In this document: positions 1 to 7,075 of the stretch, piece after piece
How positions within the stretch are numbered: position 1 is the stretch's first letter
Layout of the letters: each line of letters starts with the position of its first letter
DNA from: Pseudomonadota bacterium
Lineage (GTDB): Bacteria > Desulfobacterota > Desulfobulbia > Desulfobulbales > DAOVYS01
DNA length: 13,491 nt
Assembly (NCBI GenBank): GCA_030635485.1
Contig: DAOVYS010000044.1
Location: 1-13,491 of the forward strand
Reading direction: 5' to 3'
Made by a program: the position numbers and the translations under genes
The notes under the pieces: generated by a model
What the model saw: the letters and a program-made list of their open reading frames with translations, nothing else
What the model was told of the DNA's origin: nothing
Databases searched by the model: none

Positions 1-410
1 GAAATATTTTCAAACTCCACAGTGTACACGTTATTTCCAGATGTAAAGGAATTGATCAGTGTGTCGGTCGCATCTGCATAATTGCCGTCGTTATCTTCAT
101 CGACCCAGATCGTAAATCCGTTATCCACCACATCGTCGCCTACGCCGACGTCGGTTGCGGGGTCGCCGTCATTAAAGTCAAAATCAATATAAACGTCTCT
201 GCCTCTCTTAATGGCCTCCATCCTGGCCTGTTGGAATTTGGCCCTGGCGTTAAAGACAAACGATTTCATCTTGGCCTTCCTGGATGAAAGATTCACTCCA
301 ACGCTAATGGCCAGTACACCCAATATAGCCACTACTATTAACAGCTCGATAAGGGAATAGCCTTGATCCGCCATTCGGCTGTTTCGGTCTGGGGAAAATA
401 TAGGGTTCAT
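1..410 (-). CDS. FimT/GspH-type minor pilin (pseudopilin), 5' part only
   Basis: The first 136 codons are visible and the gene continues beyond the left edge. The product is a type IV pilin-like protein, processed by prepilin peptidase and inserted in the inner membrane before assembly into a pilus or pseudopilus tip. The cleavage site is G17|Y18 in DQG|YSLIELLIVVAI, with the conserved Glu at mature position 5 (E22), followed by a hydrophobic helix to about residue 41. Residues 54-77 (ARAKFQQARMEAIKRGRDVY) match the FimT/GspH pattern in which this helix leads into the first beta strand. The mature part is very acidic, with DFDFNDGD (76-83) and DEDNDG (104-109) resembling calcium-binding loops. 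ATG at 408-410 is the first start after an in-frame stop; neither it nor the internal Met13 (leader MADQG) has a clear Shine-Dalgarno sequence, so leader length is 17 or 5. Other minor pilin genes probably follow outside the window. Family assignment is firm; the exact role (fimT or gspH) is not. Confidence 0.88.
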   Translation of the reverse strand, partial: MNPIFSPDRNSRMADQGYSLIELLIVVAILGVLAISVGVNLSSRKAKMKSFVFNARAKFQQARMEAIKRGRDVYIDFDFNDGDPATDVGVGDDVVDNGFTIWVDEDNDGNYADATDTLINSFTSGNNVYTVEFENI

Positions 411-458
411 AATGATGAATATGCCGTTTTAAATATAGGGCCGCTTATTTAATATTTA

Positions 459-474
459 AGCAAGATTTATTCCG
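459..474 (-). promoter_or_regulatory. Possible sigma-54 promoter for the pilin gene
   Basis: Read on the minus strand, CGGAATAAATCTTGCT has GG and GC separated by exactly 10 bases and a good -12 box (TTGCT). The -24 box matches only at GG and one A. The predicted transcription start near 448 leaves a leader of about 38 nt. Pilin genes are often sigma-54/PilR controlled, which fits, but the poor -24 half makes this a weak call. Confidence 0.3.
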
Positions 475-746
475 TGCAAAAGGTTTTATTAACTCTTACT
501 ACATATATACCCTGTGGTCGGTTACTATTCCTTCTATCCTTAATCTATATATTATCTAATATTTCCGAGATGAATATCAAGTAATTCCTGGCCGAATGTA
601 AATATTTTTTGTTTTTCTGTTCAAAATTAAAAAATATTTTTATGGCCACTTTGTTTTCCGGCCATAGTTTAATACAAATTTTTTTATTGGTTCGACGTTT
701 CAAAATAAGCCGTGATTTGCTATACTGCCGACCGTTGTTTCGGTTT

Positions 747-805
747 CCATACCAGGGTTTTGAAAAAAGGATTTTTCAAAACCCTGGTATGGTTTTATTT
801 TTTTT
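747..805 (+). terminator. Long perfect hairpin with T-run, factor-independent terminator shape
   Basis: The arms 747-767 and 772-792 are perfect reverse complements (21 bp) around a 4-base loop AGGA. The outer half of the stem contains CCAGGG/CCCTGG and the inner half is A/T. The plus strand then reads four T, one A and eight T (793-805), while the opposite side has no T-run, so it is directional on the plus strand. No plus-strand gene lies upstream, so what it terminates is unclear: it could end a short unannotated RNA, stop antisense transcription, or attenuate a purL leader. Confidence 0.7.
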
Positions 806-866
806 ATCTATGGGAAGTTCTACGCTATTCAGCGTGATGCCGAAATATAGCTATAACCAAGGAGCT

Positions 867-1006
867 GTAACTGTTTAGCAGCGCACCCCAAGGGCACTTC
901 CTGCGGGGCGCTTCATAGCATAGGGAGGCGAGCAGGTCGATCAGCTATACAACAGGTATGCTGGGCGGCCTGATCGTCTTCCTATGGAGTGCTGCTGAAT
1001 AGTTAC
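867..1006. repeat. Large imperfect palindrome with GTAA...TTAC ends (element 1)
   Basis: The outer stem pairs 867-886 with 989-1006 (GTAACTGTTTAGCAG against CTGCTGAATAGTTAC). The inner stem pairs 919-950 with 956-986 around the loop AACAG, with about 26 of 31 positions complementary. A side hairpin (ACCCC...GGGG, about 886-908) branches between them. Most mismatches are G-T/U-G on the plus strand, so plus-strand RNA or single-stranded DNA folds best. The right end, read in reverse as GTAACTATTCAGCAGCAC, matches 14 of 18 bases at the start of element 2 (4024). It lies just before the purL ribosome site and would form part of the purL leader if transcription starts upstream. It belongs to the repeat family described in the findings. 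Confidence 0.75.
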
Positions 1007-1018
1007 GGGAAGTTTTAC

Positions 1019-1024
1019 AAGGAG
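1019..1024 (+). promoter_or_regulatory. Ribosome binding site that fixes the purL start
   Basis: AAGGAG followed by six bases (TCGGTC) and ATG at 1031. The longest open frame begins at a GTG at 989, but that codon lies inside the right arm of the 867-1006 palindrome and has no Shine-Dalgarno sequence, so 1031 is preferred. Confidence 0.85.
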
Positions 1025-1030
1025 TCGGTC

Positions 1031-4024
1031 ATGCTGGCACGCATCCAGGTCGGTCTGAAACCATCATTAAATGATTCATTTGGAGAAAAGGTTAAAAAGA
1101 GGATAGAGGTTGACCTCAAACTGCCCGTAAAGGCTGTTCGGACTATAAAGATCTTTACAGTTGACGCGGATATTAATGAGGAGCAGCTTGAATTGGCTGC
1201 CCGTGGTCCGTTGCATGATCCGGTTACCCAGGACTATTCGCTTGGTTCTCTGGCCATTGAGACCGGTATGGAATTTGACTGGCTTGTGGAAGTGGGGTTT
1301 CGGCCCGGCGTGACAGACAACGAAGGCCGCACGGCCGCCCAGTCGTTGTCTCTTATGATCGGCAGGAGATTGAAATCGGATGAGGCTGTGTACACATCTG
1401 TTCAATATCTGATATCCGGAGATTTCACACGTGAACATGTTGAGATAATTGCAAAAAAAATGTTGGCCAATGAACTCATTGAACGGTTCACCATTGCCGA
1501 CAGGGAGGAGTTTGTCAAGGCGGGAGGTATAAAACCGTTTGCAGCCAGGGTTGTGGGTGAAGACAAGGCCCGGGTGGCCGAAATCGACCTCAATATTTCG
1601 GATGAAGAATTAATGAGAATCAGCAAGGAGGGCGTACTTGCACTCACCCTGGATGAGATGAAATTTATCCGGGATTATCTGAACCGGCCTGAGATTATTT
1701 CAGCCAGAAAGGCGTTGGGCATTTCTGAAAATGTGACGGACGTGGAGCTGGAGGCCTTGGCCCAGACCTGGTCCGAGCACTGTAAGCATAAGATATTCGA
1801 CGGAATTATCCAATACGAGGATGTCCCTGCCAAAGAAACAAGCACGATTACGAGCCTGTTTGACACATACATCAAGAAACCTACCCAGGATATAAGGCAG
1901 GCTCTGGGCGATAATGACTGGTGTCTATCGGTCTTTAAGGATAATGCGGGCGTGATCCGGTTTAATGATGACTGGAGCCTGGTATTCAAGGTGGAGACGC
2001 ACAACAGCCCTTCAGCCCTTGATCCTTACGGTGGTGCGCTCACAGGAATTGTCGGAGTCAATCGCGATCCGTTCGGAACGGGTATGGGCGCCAAATTGAT
2101 CTGCAACACAAATGTGTTCTGTTTTGCATCTCCGTTTTACGATAAACCTGTTCCGGCACGCCTCCTGCATCCCAAACGGATCTTTGAAGGTGTGCGCGAA
2201 GGGGTGGAGCATGGCGGAAACAAGAGCGGAATACCCACGGTAAACGGCTCAATCCTGTTTGACGAACGTTATGCCGGAAAACCGCTGGTCTTTTGCGGCA
2301 CAATCGGCATCATGCCTTCAAAAGTGAACGGCCGTCCGTCTGAAGATAAAAAGGCCTTGGCGGGTGACATTATTGTTATGACCGGCGGCAGGATAGGCAA
2401 GGATGGTATTCACGGGGCTACATTCTCTTCCGAGGAACTGACTGAAAACTCACCTGCCACCGCAGTCCAGATCGGCGATCCCATCACCCAGAAGAAGATG
2501 TTCGATTGTCTCTTAAAGGCCAGAGATATGGGGCTTTACAGCTGCATAACGGACAATGGGGCCGGCGGGCTTTCCTCTTCCGTAGGGGAAATGGGTGAGG
2601 ATACAGGCGGGTTTGAATTGCATCTGGACAAGGCGCCCTTGAAATACACGGGCCTTCAGCCATGGGAAATTTTCCTATCCGAGGCCCAGGAACGGATGAC
2701 ACTCGCCATTCCTCCAGACAAGCTTGCCGATTTTTTGGCGCTTTGCGAAAAAATGGATGTGGAGGCCACGGTGGTCGGCAAATTTACTGACTCGGGCAAG
2801 TTCCACGTGCTCTACGATTCAAGGACGGTTGCCTATATGGACATGGATTTTGTCTATAAGGGACTTCCCAGGATGGAGATGGTTGCCGAATGGGAACCCA
2901 AGACCTTTTCCGAACCTGCCTTTCCCGATAAACCTGATTTGGGAAAAGATCTAAAAAATATTTTGGGGCGTCTGAATGTCTGCAGCAAGGAGTACGTTGT
3001 AAGGCAATACGATCATGAGGTTCAGGGCGGAAGTGTTGTAAAGCCCTTGACCGGTATCATGAACGACGGCCCAAGTGATGCGGCGGTTCTGCGTCCGATT
3101 CTGGATTCATTTGAAGGATTTGTGGTTTCACACGGTATATGCTCCAAATATTCGGATATCGATACATATCACATGGTTGCCTGTGCAGTGGATGAGGCGG
3201 TTCGAAACGCTGTCTGTGTCAATGCGGGGCTTGATATTATGGCCGGGCTTGATAATTTTTGCTGGTGTGATCCTATTCTGTCTGAAAGATGTCCGGACGG
3301 TCCCTATAAACTGGCCCAGCTTGTCCGCGCCAACCAGGCGCTTTCCAGATATTGCAGGGCATACGGTGTTCCGTGCATCTCCGGGAAGGACAGTATGAAA
3401 AACGATTACGTGATAGGTGACATCAAGATATCCATTCCGCCTACACTTCTCTTTTCCGTGATTGCAAAAATTAATGATGTGCGTCTGGCCGTGACCATGG
3501 ACGCGAAAAAGGAAGGAGATCTGGTATACGTTCTCGGCACAACCTATCCGGAAATCGGTGCATCGGAGTATGCAGCCCAGTATGGCGCTGCTGGAAACAG
3601 CGTTCCCAAGGTCCGGGAGCAGGAGGCGCTTCCCAGATACCGTGCTCTTTCCAAGGCAATGGCAAAGGGGCTGGTGGCCTCCTGCCATGACTGTTCTGAC
3701 GGCGGGTTGGGCGTGGCCCTTGCTGAAACCGGTTTTGCAGGAGGTTTGGGTCTTAAGGTTGATCTTGCCAAGATCCCTTCAGATGGCGTGGAAAGAGAGG
3801 ACATTCTTCTCTTCTCCGAGTCTCAGAGCCGGTTTGTAGTGACTGTATCTCCGGGGAAAACCGGCGATTTTGAGGCGGAAATGGATGGAACAGCCTGTGC
3901 GCGGGTAGGTGTGGTTACAGCTGAACCCGTGTTCAGGCTGGCCGGTTTTTCAGAAGGGGAGACGGTCCTTAACGAGTTGATGTCGGATCTTAAATCCTGC
4001 TGGCAGAAGACCCTTGATTTCTAG
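1031..4024 (+). CDS. purL: Phosphoribosylformylglycinamidine synthase (FGAM synthase), PurS-like modules fused to PurL
   Basis: The product (997 aa) is the synthetase of the fourth step of purine biosynthesis: FGAR + ATP + ammonia or glutamine to FGAM, in the cytoplasm. Two PurS-like units come first (about 2-70 and 83-155), then a linker rich in short helices (about 185-220). The synthetase follows: TWSEHCKHK at 246-254 has the catalytic-type His250; KVETHNSP (320-327) and DPYGGALTG (331-339) are nucleotide/metal-binding motifs; SGIPTVNGS (399-407), ITDNGAGGLSSSVGEMGED (506-524) and LSEAQERM (549-556) complete the first half. The second half carries KPLTGIMNDGPSDAAVLRP, CISGKDSMKNDY (782-793), SCHDCSDGGLGVALAE and LFSESQSRF. 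There is no C-terminal glutaminase, unlike the roughly 1300-residue enterobacterial enzyme, so a separate PurQ outside the window is expected. The stop codon overlaps the first base of the palindrome at 4024. Confidence 0.95.
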   Translation: MLARIQVGLKPSLNDSFGEKVKKRIEVDLKLPVKAVRTIKIFTVDADINEEQLELAARGPLHDPVTQDYSLGSLAIETGMEFDWLVEVGFRPGVTDNEGRTAAQSLSLMIGRRLKSDEAVYTSVQYLISGDFTREHVEIIAKKMLANELIERFTIADREEFVKAGGIKPFAARVVGEDKARVAEIDLNISDEELMRISKEGVLALTLDEMKFIRDYLNRPEIISARKALGISENVTDVELEALAQTWSEHCKHKIFDGIIQYEDVPAKETSTITSLFDTYIKKPTQDIRQALGDNDWCLSVFKDNAGVIRFNDDWSLVFKVETHNSPSALDPYGGALTGIVGVNRDPFGTGMGAKLICNTNVFCFASPFYDKPVPARLLHPKRIFEGVREGVEHGGNKSGIPTVNGSILFDERYAGKPLVFCGTIGIMPSKVNGRPSEDKKALAGDIIVMTGGRIGKDGIHGATFSSEELTENSPATAVQIGDPITQKKMFDCLLKARDMGLYSCITDNGAGGLSSSVGEMGEDTGGFELHLDKAPLKYTGLQPWEIFLSEAQERMTLAIPPDKLADFLALCEKMDVEATVVGKFTDSGKFHVLYDSRTVAYMDMDFVYKGLPRMEMVAEWEPKTFSEPAFPDKPDLGKDLKNILGRLNVCSKEYVVRQYDHEVQGGSVVKPLTGIMNDGPSDAAVLRPILDSFEGFVVSHGICSKYSDIDTYHMVACAVDEAVRNAVCVNAGLDIMAGLDNFCWCDPILSERCPDGPYKLAQLVRANQALSRYCRAYGVPCISGKDSMKNDYVIGDIKISIPPTLLFSVIAKINDVRLAVTMDAKKEGDLVYVLGTTYPEIGASEYAAQYGAAGNSVPKVREQEALPRYRALSKAMAKGLVASCHDCSDGGLGVALAETGFAGGLGLKVDLAKIPSDGVEREDILLFSESQSRFVVTVSPGKTGDFEAEMDGTACARVGVVTAEPVFRLAGFSEGETVLNELMSDLKSCWQKTLDF

Positions 4025-4131
4025 TAAGCGTTCACCAGCACCCCATCTGCACGCGTTCAGGGCAAGCGACATAGGACGACTATAGTCACTCGCCCTGATC
4101 ACGTGCACCTGGGGCACTGGTAAACGCTTAC
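4024..4131. repeat. 108-bp near-complete palindrome abutting the purL stop (element 2)
   Basis: Arms 4024-4070 and 4085-4131 are complementary at 38 of 47 positions. The stem continues as ATAG (4071-4074)/CTAT (4080-4083) around the loop GACGA with one bulged A. It starts GTAAGCGTTCACCAG and ends CTGGTAAACGCTTAC. Six of the nine mismatches become G-U pairs on the minus strand, so the minus-strand RNA or single strand is the better-folding form. The first G is also the last base of the purL TAG stop. There is no following T-run, so a terminator role is unproven; it could still protect the 3' end of purL mRNA. Confidence 0.8.
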
Positions 4132-4172
4132 ATGCCGGGGGGCGTAAGTTCGTACCCCTGGTGAACGGTTAC
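4119..4172. repeat. 54-bp repeat copy A (GTAA/TTAC family)
   Basis: It runs from GGTAAACGCTTAC to GGTGAACGGTTAC, and its first 13 bases are the right end of element 2, giving a mosaic arrangement. It matches copy B at 4950-5005 in about 48 of 56 aligned positions, same orientation, with differences concentrated in the G-rich/C-rich centre. It has no start codon with a usable ribosome site and no protein signal. Confidence 0.75.
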
Positions 4173-4258
4173 GATTTTTAAAGATTTGTCTGTCGAATTT
4201 ATTTGACCGGTCAGGTCCGTGTCAAGTCGTATGCCCCGGTTCCATGCAAAAAAGTTAT

Positions 4259-4263
4259 GGAGG
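4259..4263 (+). promoter_or_regulatory. Ribosome binding site that fixes the PhoU-like start
   Basis: GGAGG lies seven bases before ATG at 4271. In-frame ATG codons at 4244 and 4265 are upstream of or too close to this site, so translation most likely starts at 4271. Confidence 0.8.
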
Positions 4264-4270
4264 AATGACT

Positions 4271-4948
4271 ATGGCGATGCGTATTATAGGCGAGCTTTTT
4301 GGGCGGTCACCCTTTGGCCCCCTTGTGGAGCATACGAAAAAGGTTCATGAATGCGTTGACGAGTTAAGGCCGCTCGTAAACGCGTTGGTGAATGAAGATT
4401 TTGATGAGATTGAGAGGCTGCACGATGTTGTCTCAAAACTTGAATACGAGGCGGACCGGTTAAAGCACGGAATTCGCGAGCAGCTCCCCAGAAGGCGTTT
4501 TCTGCCTGTCGAAAGAGTGGAAATTGATAATTTTTTAAGGTGTCAGGACCGGATCGCGGACAAGGTTGAAGATTTTGCCGTTATACTCACTCTCCGGAAA
4601 ACAAAGATCCACCCGGATCTCAAGGATCAGTTTCTCGATTTTGTGGAACAGATTTTTCAGGTGACCGGAACACTCATGGGCGCCGCGGTTGAGCTTCAGA
4701 ACCTTGCCGAGGTCTCATTTGGCGGAGCTGAAGCGGATTTGGTGATGGATCTGATCGCCGGCCTGGGTGAGGAGGAGTGGAAAGCCGACAGGATGGCGCG
4801 TAAATTGAGCCAGAAAATCTACAGCCTTGAGAATGAACTTGATCCGATAACGATCATTTTTTACGAAAAGATTGTCCTTACTTTGGGTGCGGTTGCAAAT
4901 CACGCGGAAAATGCAGGTGATGTTCTGCGGAGAATGATCATCAGATAA
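4271..4948 (+). CDS. DUF47/PhoU-like phosphate transport regulator (TIGR00153-type)
   Basis: This 225-residue protein is predicted to be cytoplasmic and all-helical, with no signal peptide or membrane segment. The start MAMRIIGELFGRSPFGPL and the acidic helical repeats E-R-LHDVVSKLEYEADRLK and EWKADRMARKLSQKIYSLE match the PhoU-like DUF47 family; each copy has the E/D-x-x-x-D pattern that binds metal in PhoU proteins. The middle segment FLRCQDRIADKVEDFAVIL and the end LGAVANHAENAGDVLRRMI are also typical. Family members usually accompany a Pit-type inorganic phosphate transporter and are thought to regulate it, but no pit gene is adjacent here: purL lies upstream and a convergent TPR gene downstream. 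The 246-base gap after purL contains palindromes, so co-transcription is uncertain. Length is normal for the family. Confidence 0.88.
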   Translation: MAMRIIGELFGRSPFGPLVEHTKKVHECVDELRPLVNALVNEDFDEIERLHDVVSKLEYEADRLKHGIREQLPRRRFLPVERVEIDNFLRCQDRIADKVEDFAVILTLRKTKIHPDLKDQFLDFVEQIFQVTGTLMGAAVELQNLAEVSFGGAEADLVMDLIAGLGEEEWKADRMARKLSQKIYSLENELDPITIIFYEKIVLTLGAVANHAENAGDVLRRMIIR

Positions 4949-4949
4949 T

Positions 4950-5005
4950 GGTGAACGCTTACATGCAGGGGAGCCCGTAAGTCCGTCCCTCTGGTGAACG
5001 GTTAC
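4950..5005. repeat. 56-bp repeat copy B between convergent genes
   Basis: It starts one base after the PhoU-like stop codon and ends six bases before the stop of the convergent glycosyltransferase gene. It runs GGTGAACGCTTAC to CTGGTGAACGGTTAC and is a direct repeat of copy A. Complementary GGGG/CCCT tracts in the centre can form a short stem. A T-rich stretch (CCTATATTTTTTG) follows on the plus strand, so it may help end transcription of the PhoU-like gene, though it is not a classical terminator. Confidence 0.75.
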
Positions 5006-5011
5006 AATTCC

Positions 5012-7048
5012 CTATATTTTTTGTTTCTCGCACCACCTTTCCCACATTTTTTGGTAAGCCGCTTCAAGGGATCTTAAGAAGAGCGCTCCGTCTGTGAGCG
5101 GAGATCGTGAAACTATATTGCGTAATCCGGACCGCAATTTAGCAAGGCGATTTGTATCCATTGCCAGGTCCACCGCTGTTTTCAGGTATTCCTCTCTGTC
5201 CCCGGTGATGGCCTCAAAAAGGTTCACCTGCGACAGGATACTTACTCCCACCCGTGCGGAATGGTTCTCTCCTGCAAGTGTAATCACCGGCACCCCCATC
5301 CACAGAGCCTCGCAAGTCGTGGTCGTGCCGTTGTATGGGAAGGTGTCCAGGGCAAGATCGATCCGGTTATACATTTTAAGATGCTCGCTAAGGGTTGGTG
5401 TAAAGCCGAGGAGTTCTATCCTTTCATATGCATTGTCAATTCCAGCGGATTTGAATATTTCAAGCACCTCTTCTCTTGTATCATTGTCAGCGAGCGATTT
5501 ATATTTCATGATCAGTCGTGAATTTGGAACCGCAAGCAGTATTTTTGCCCATAATTCGATCACTTGAGGAGTTGTCTTGGCCAGGTTGTTGAAACTCCCA
5601 AAGGTCACAAAGCCATTGGATAAGGCCGGGAGCGCGGATGGTTCCGGCGCATCCTTGACAGGCTGGTAGCATAGAAAACCGTGATCAAGGCGCACTATTT
5701 TTTCGGAACAGAAATCGTCGGATATCCCTGGAGGATCAGCCAGATTATCCGTGATCCGGTAATCCATTTCGAAAAGGCCGGTGGTGTTTGGATATCCGAG
5801 ATATGTCACCTGTAGAGGAGCAGGTTTTCTGCGGAAAAGGAGAATTCGGTTCCCCTGGGTATGGCCGGCAAGATCTACAAGTATGTCGATCGAATCTCTG
5901 ATTATAAGATCGGCCGCCTCCTGATCGCCTAATGGGTAGATATTGCGCCATATGATCGGCAGGGCCTTGAACCGGGCTGTGACGCCATCTTCACGGACTA
6001 CGTTTGCGTAACAGAATATTTCAAAATCATCCTGGTTGTGTTTTGTCAGGATCGGCTCTATGAAACAGGAAACCGGGTGCCTTCTGAAATCAGGCGACAC
6101 ATATCCTATCCGGAGACGTTGTTTTTTGTCGGCAGCGCAATCCTGGTCCCAATTAACCGTGTGGGATTCGGCAACATGTTGAGCCGCCCATTTCTTATGG
6201 GCATCAAATATTTCATGCGATCCGGCCTTGGAACTGTAGTTCATGCTCAACAACAGATTGCTGTGTGCCTCGGAAAAATTCGGTCTTATTGAAATCGCCT
6301 TTTTGTAACACACGGATGCCTCTTCAACCATTCCCTTTTCCATCAGCAGGTTGCCGAGGTTGTTTTGCCCTTCCGGGTAGCCCGGCGCAATTTTCAAGGC
6401 ATGTTTGAAACTGGTTAAGGCATGGCTCAGTCTGCCTTGAAGCTGCAGTGTTATTCCAATGTTGTTGTGAATTCCTGCGTCGTCCGGGGTTAAATCGCCG
6501 GCAGTCTTGTAACTGAGAAGCGCCTTATCGAATCTTCCCAACTGTCTCAGGATATTACCGAGGTTGTTGTGCGCCTGGGCAAAGCCGGGATTAAGGGAGA
6601 CAGCACGCTGATACGAGGTAAGCGCCTTGTCTATTTCCCCCAGTTTCCTGTACGCATTTGCCAGGTTGTTGTGCACTTCCGGTGAATCAGGATTCAAGGC
6701 AGCTGCCTGCTCAAAGCATGAAAGCGCCTCGCGGTGCCTGGACAGGCGCCTCAAGGTTATCCCGAGATTGTTCAGTGCCTTCTCATTGTCCGGGGACGAG
6801 ACAAGGGATTTTTCAAGATATTCGATAGCTTTTTCGTACCGGCCCTGCTGATGTTCCAGAACACCGAGATAATGGAGGGCATCGGGATTGGAAGGGGAGC
6901 GGGACAGAATTTTTCTATATAGTTGTTCAGCCTTTTGCAGCCGGCCTGCCTGGTGATGTTGAACAGCTTTCCCAAGAGATTGCTTTATTGAGGTAGCGGT
7001 TTTAGGTTGAATCTTCCTCTTTTTTTTGATTTTTCTTTTCATTCCCAT
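5012..7048 (-). CDS. TPR protein with O-GlcNAc transferase-like (GT41/SPINDLY-type) domain
   Basis: The protein (678 aa) has a very basic N-terminus (MGMKRKIKKKRK), then seven tetratricopeptide repeats of exactly 34 residues from about 22 to 259, recognisable by NNLG/HNNL motifs at 34-residue spacing. The C-terminal half is a GT41 glycosyltransferase fold: RIGYVSPDFRRHPVS (313-327) has the conserved His324; RKPAPLQVTYLGYPNTTG (407-424); FGSFNNLAKTTP (483-494), where Lys491 lines up with the UDP-binding lysine of eukaryotic OGT; and DTFPYNGTTTTCEALWMGVP (568-587). These enzymes transfer a sugar from a nucleotide donor to Ser/Thr of proteins; the bacterial targets are usually unknown. There is no signal peptide, so it should act in the cytoplasm. 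The start is uncertain: ATG at 7048 and the one two codons later both lack a good ribosome site. It is convergent with the PhoU-like gene and divergent from the Nudix gene. Substrate and donor are not readable from sequence. Confidence 0.88.
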   Translation of the reverse strand: MGMKRKIKKKRKIQPKTATSIKQSLGKAVQHHQAGRLQKAEQLYRKILSRSPSNPDALHYLGVLEHQQGRYEKAIEYLEKSLVSSPDNEKALNNLGITLRRLSRHREALSCFEQAAALNPDSPEVHNNLANAYRKLGEIDKALTSYQRAVSLNPGFAQAHNNLGNILRQLGRFDKALLSYKTAGDLTPDDAGIHNNIGITLQLQGRLSHALTSFKHALKIAPGYPEGQNNLGNLLMEKGMVEEASVCYKKAISIRPNFSEAHSNLLLSMNYSSKAGSHEIFDAHKKWAAQHVAESHTVNWDQDCAADKKQRLRIGYVSPDFRRHPVSCFIEPILTKHNQDDFEIFCYANVVREDGVTARFKALPIIWRNIYPLGDQEAADLIIRDSIDILVDLAGHTQGNRILLFRRKPAPLQVTYLGYPNTTGLFEMDYRITDNLADPPGISDDFCSEKIVRLDHGFLCYQPVKDAPEPSALPALSNGFVTFGSFNNLAKTTPQVIELWAKILLAVPNSRLIMKYKSLADNDTREEVLEIFKSAGIDNAYERIELLGFTPTLSEHLKMYNRIDLALDTFPYNGTTTTCEALWMGVPVITLAGENHSARVGVSILSQVNLFEAITGDREEYLKTAVDLAMDTNRLAKLRSGLRNIVSRSPLTDGALFLRSLEAAYQKMWERWCEKQKI

Positions 7049-7075
7049 TGTGGATCGCTTGTGTTGTAAACACTG

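Larger units (their letters stand above)
411..866. other. AT-rich stretch without a credible gene
   Basis: This begins the gene-free region between the divergent pilin and purL genes. It is much richer in A and T than the neighbouring genes, especially 430-700. A plus-strand open frame at 609-878 (89 codons) has no family resemblance, no convincing ribosome site and runs straight through the terminator hairpin, so it is not called. Visible structures are a weak -10-like TATACT at 721-726, the long hairpin at 747-792, a small perfect hairpin ACGCT-ATTC-AGCGT at 822-835, and the 10-bp palindrome TATAGCTATA at 846-855. A possible -10 box for purL (TATAAC, 852-857) has only a poor -35 (TTCAGC, 828-833). 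Confidence 0.6.

Noticed and set aside
609..878. 89-codon plus-strand open frame in the AT-rich gap
   Set aside because: No family resemblance, no clear ribosome site, composition like random AT-rich DNA, and it reads through the terminator hairpin and into element 1.
989..1030. Upstream extension of PurL from GTG at 989
   Set aside because: The GTG is inside the palindrome arm, lacks a Shine-Dalgarno sequence, and the added 14 residues are not PurS-like; ATG at 1031 has AAGGAG at ideal spacing.
860..1030. Riboswitch in front of purL
   Set aside because: The fold is one long palindrome with a side hairpin and its end sequence recurs elsewhere as a repeat; no purine, PRPP or ZTP aptamer core was recognised.
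3128..3688. 186-codon minus-strand open frame inside purL
   Set aside because: It lies entirely within conserved PurL motifs on the other strand and has no recognisable family features.
4024..5005. CRISPR array from repeated GTGAACGSTTAC units
   Set aside because: Repeat spacing is irregular, copies occur in both orientations, a complete gene lies between them and there are no uniform spacers.
4119..5005. Insertion sequence with A and B as ends
   Set aside because: A and B are direct rather than inverted, the enclosed protein is PhoU-like rather than a transposase, and no target duplication was evident.
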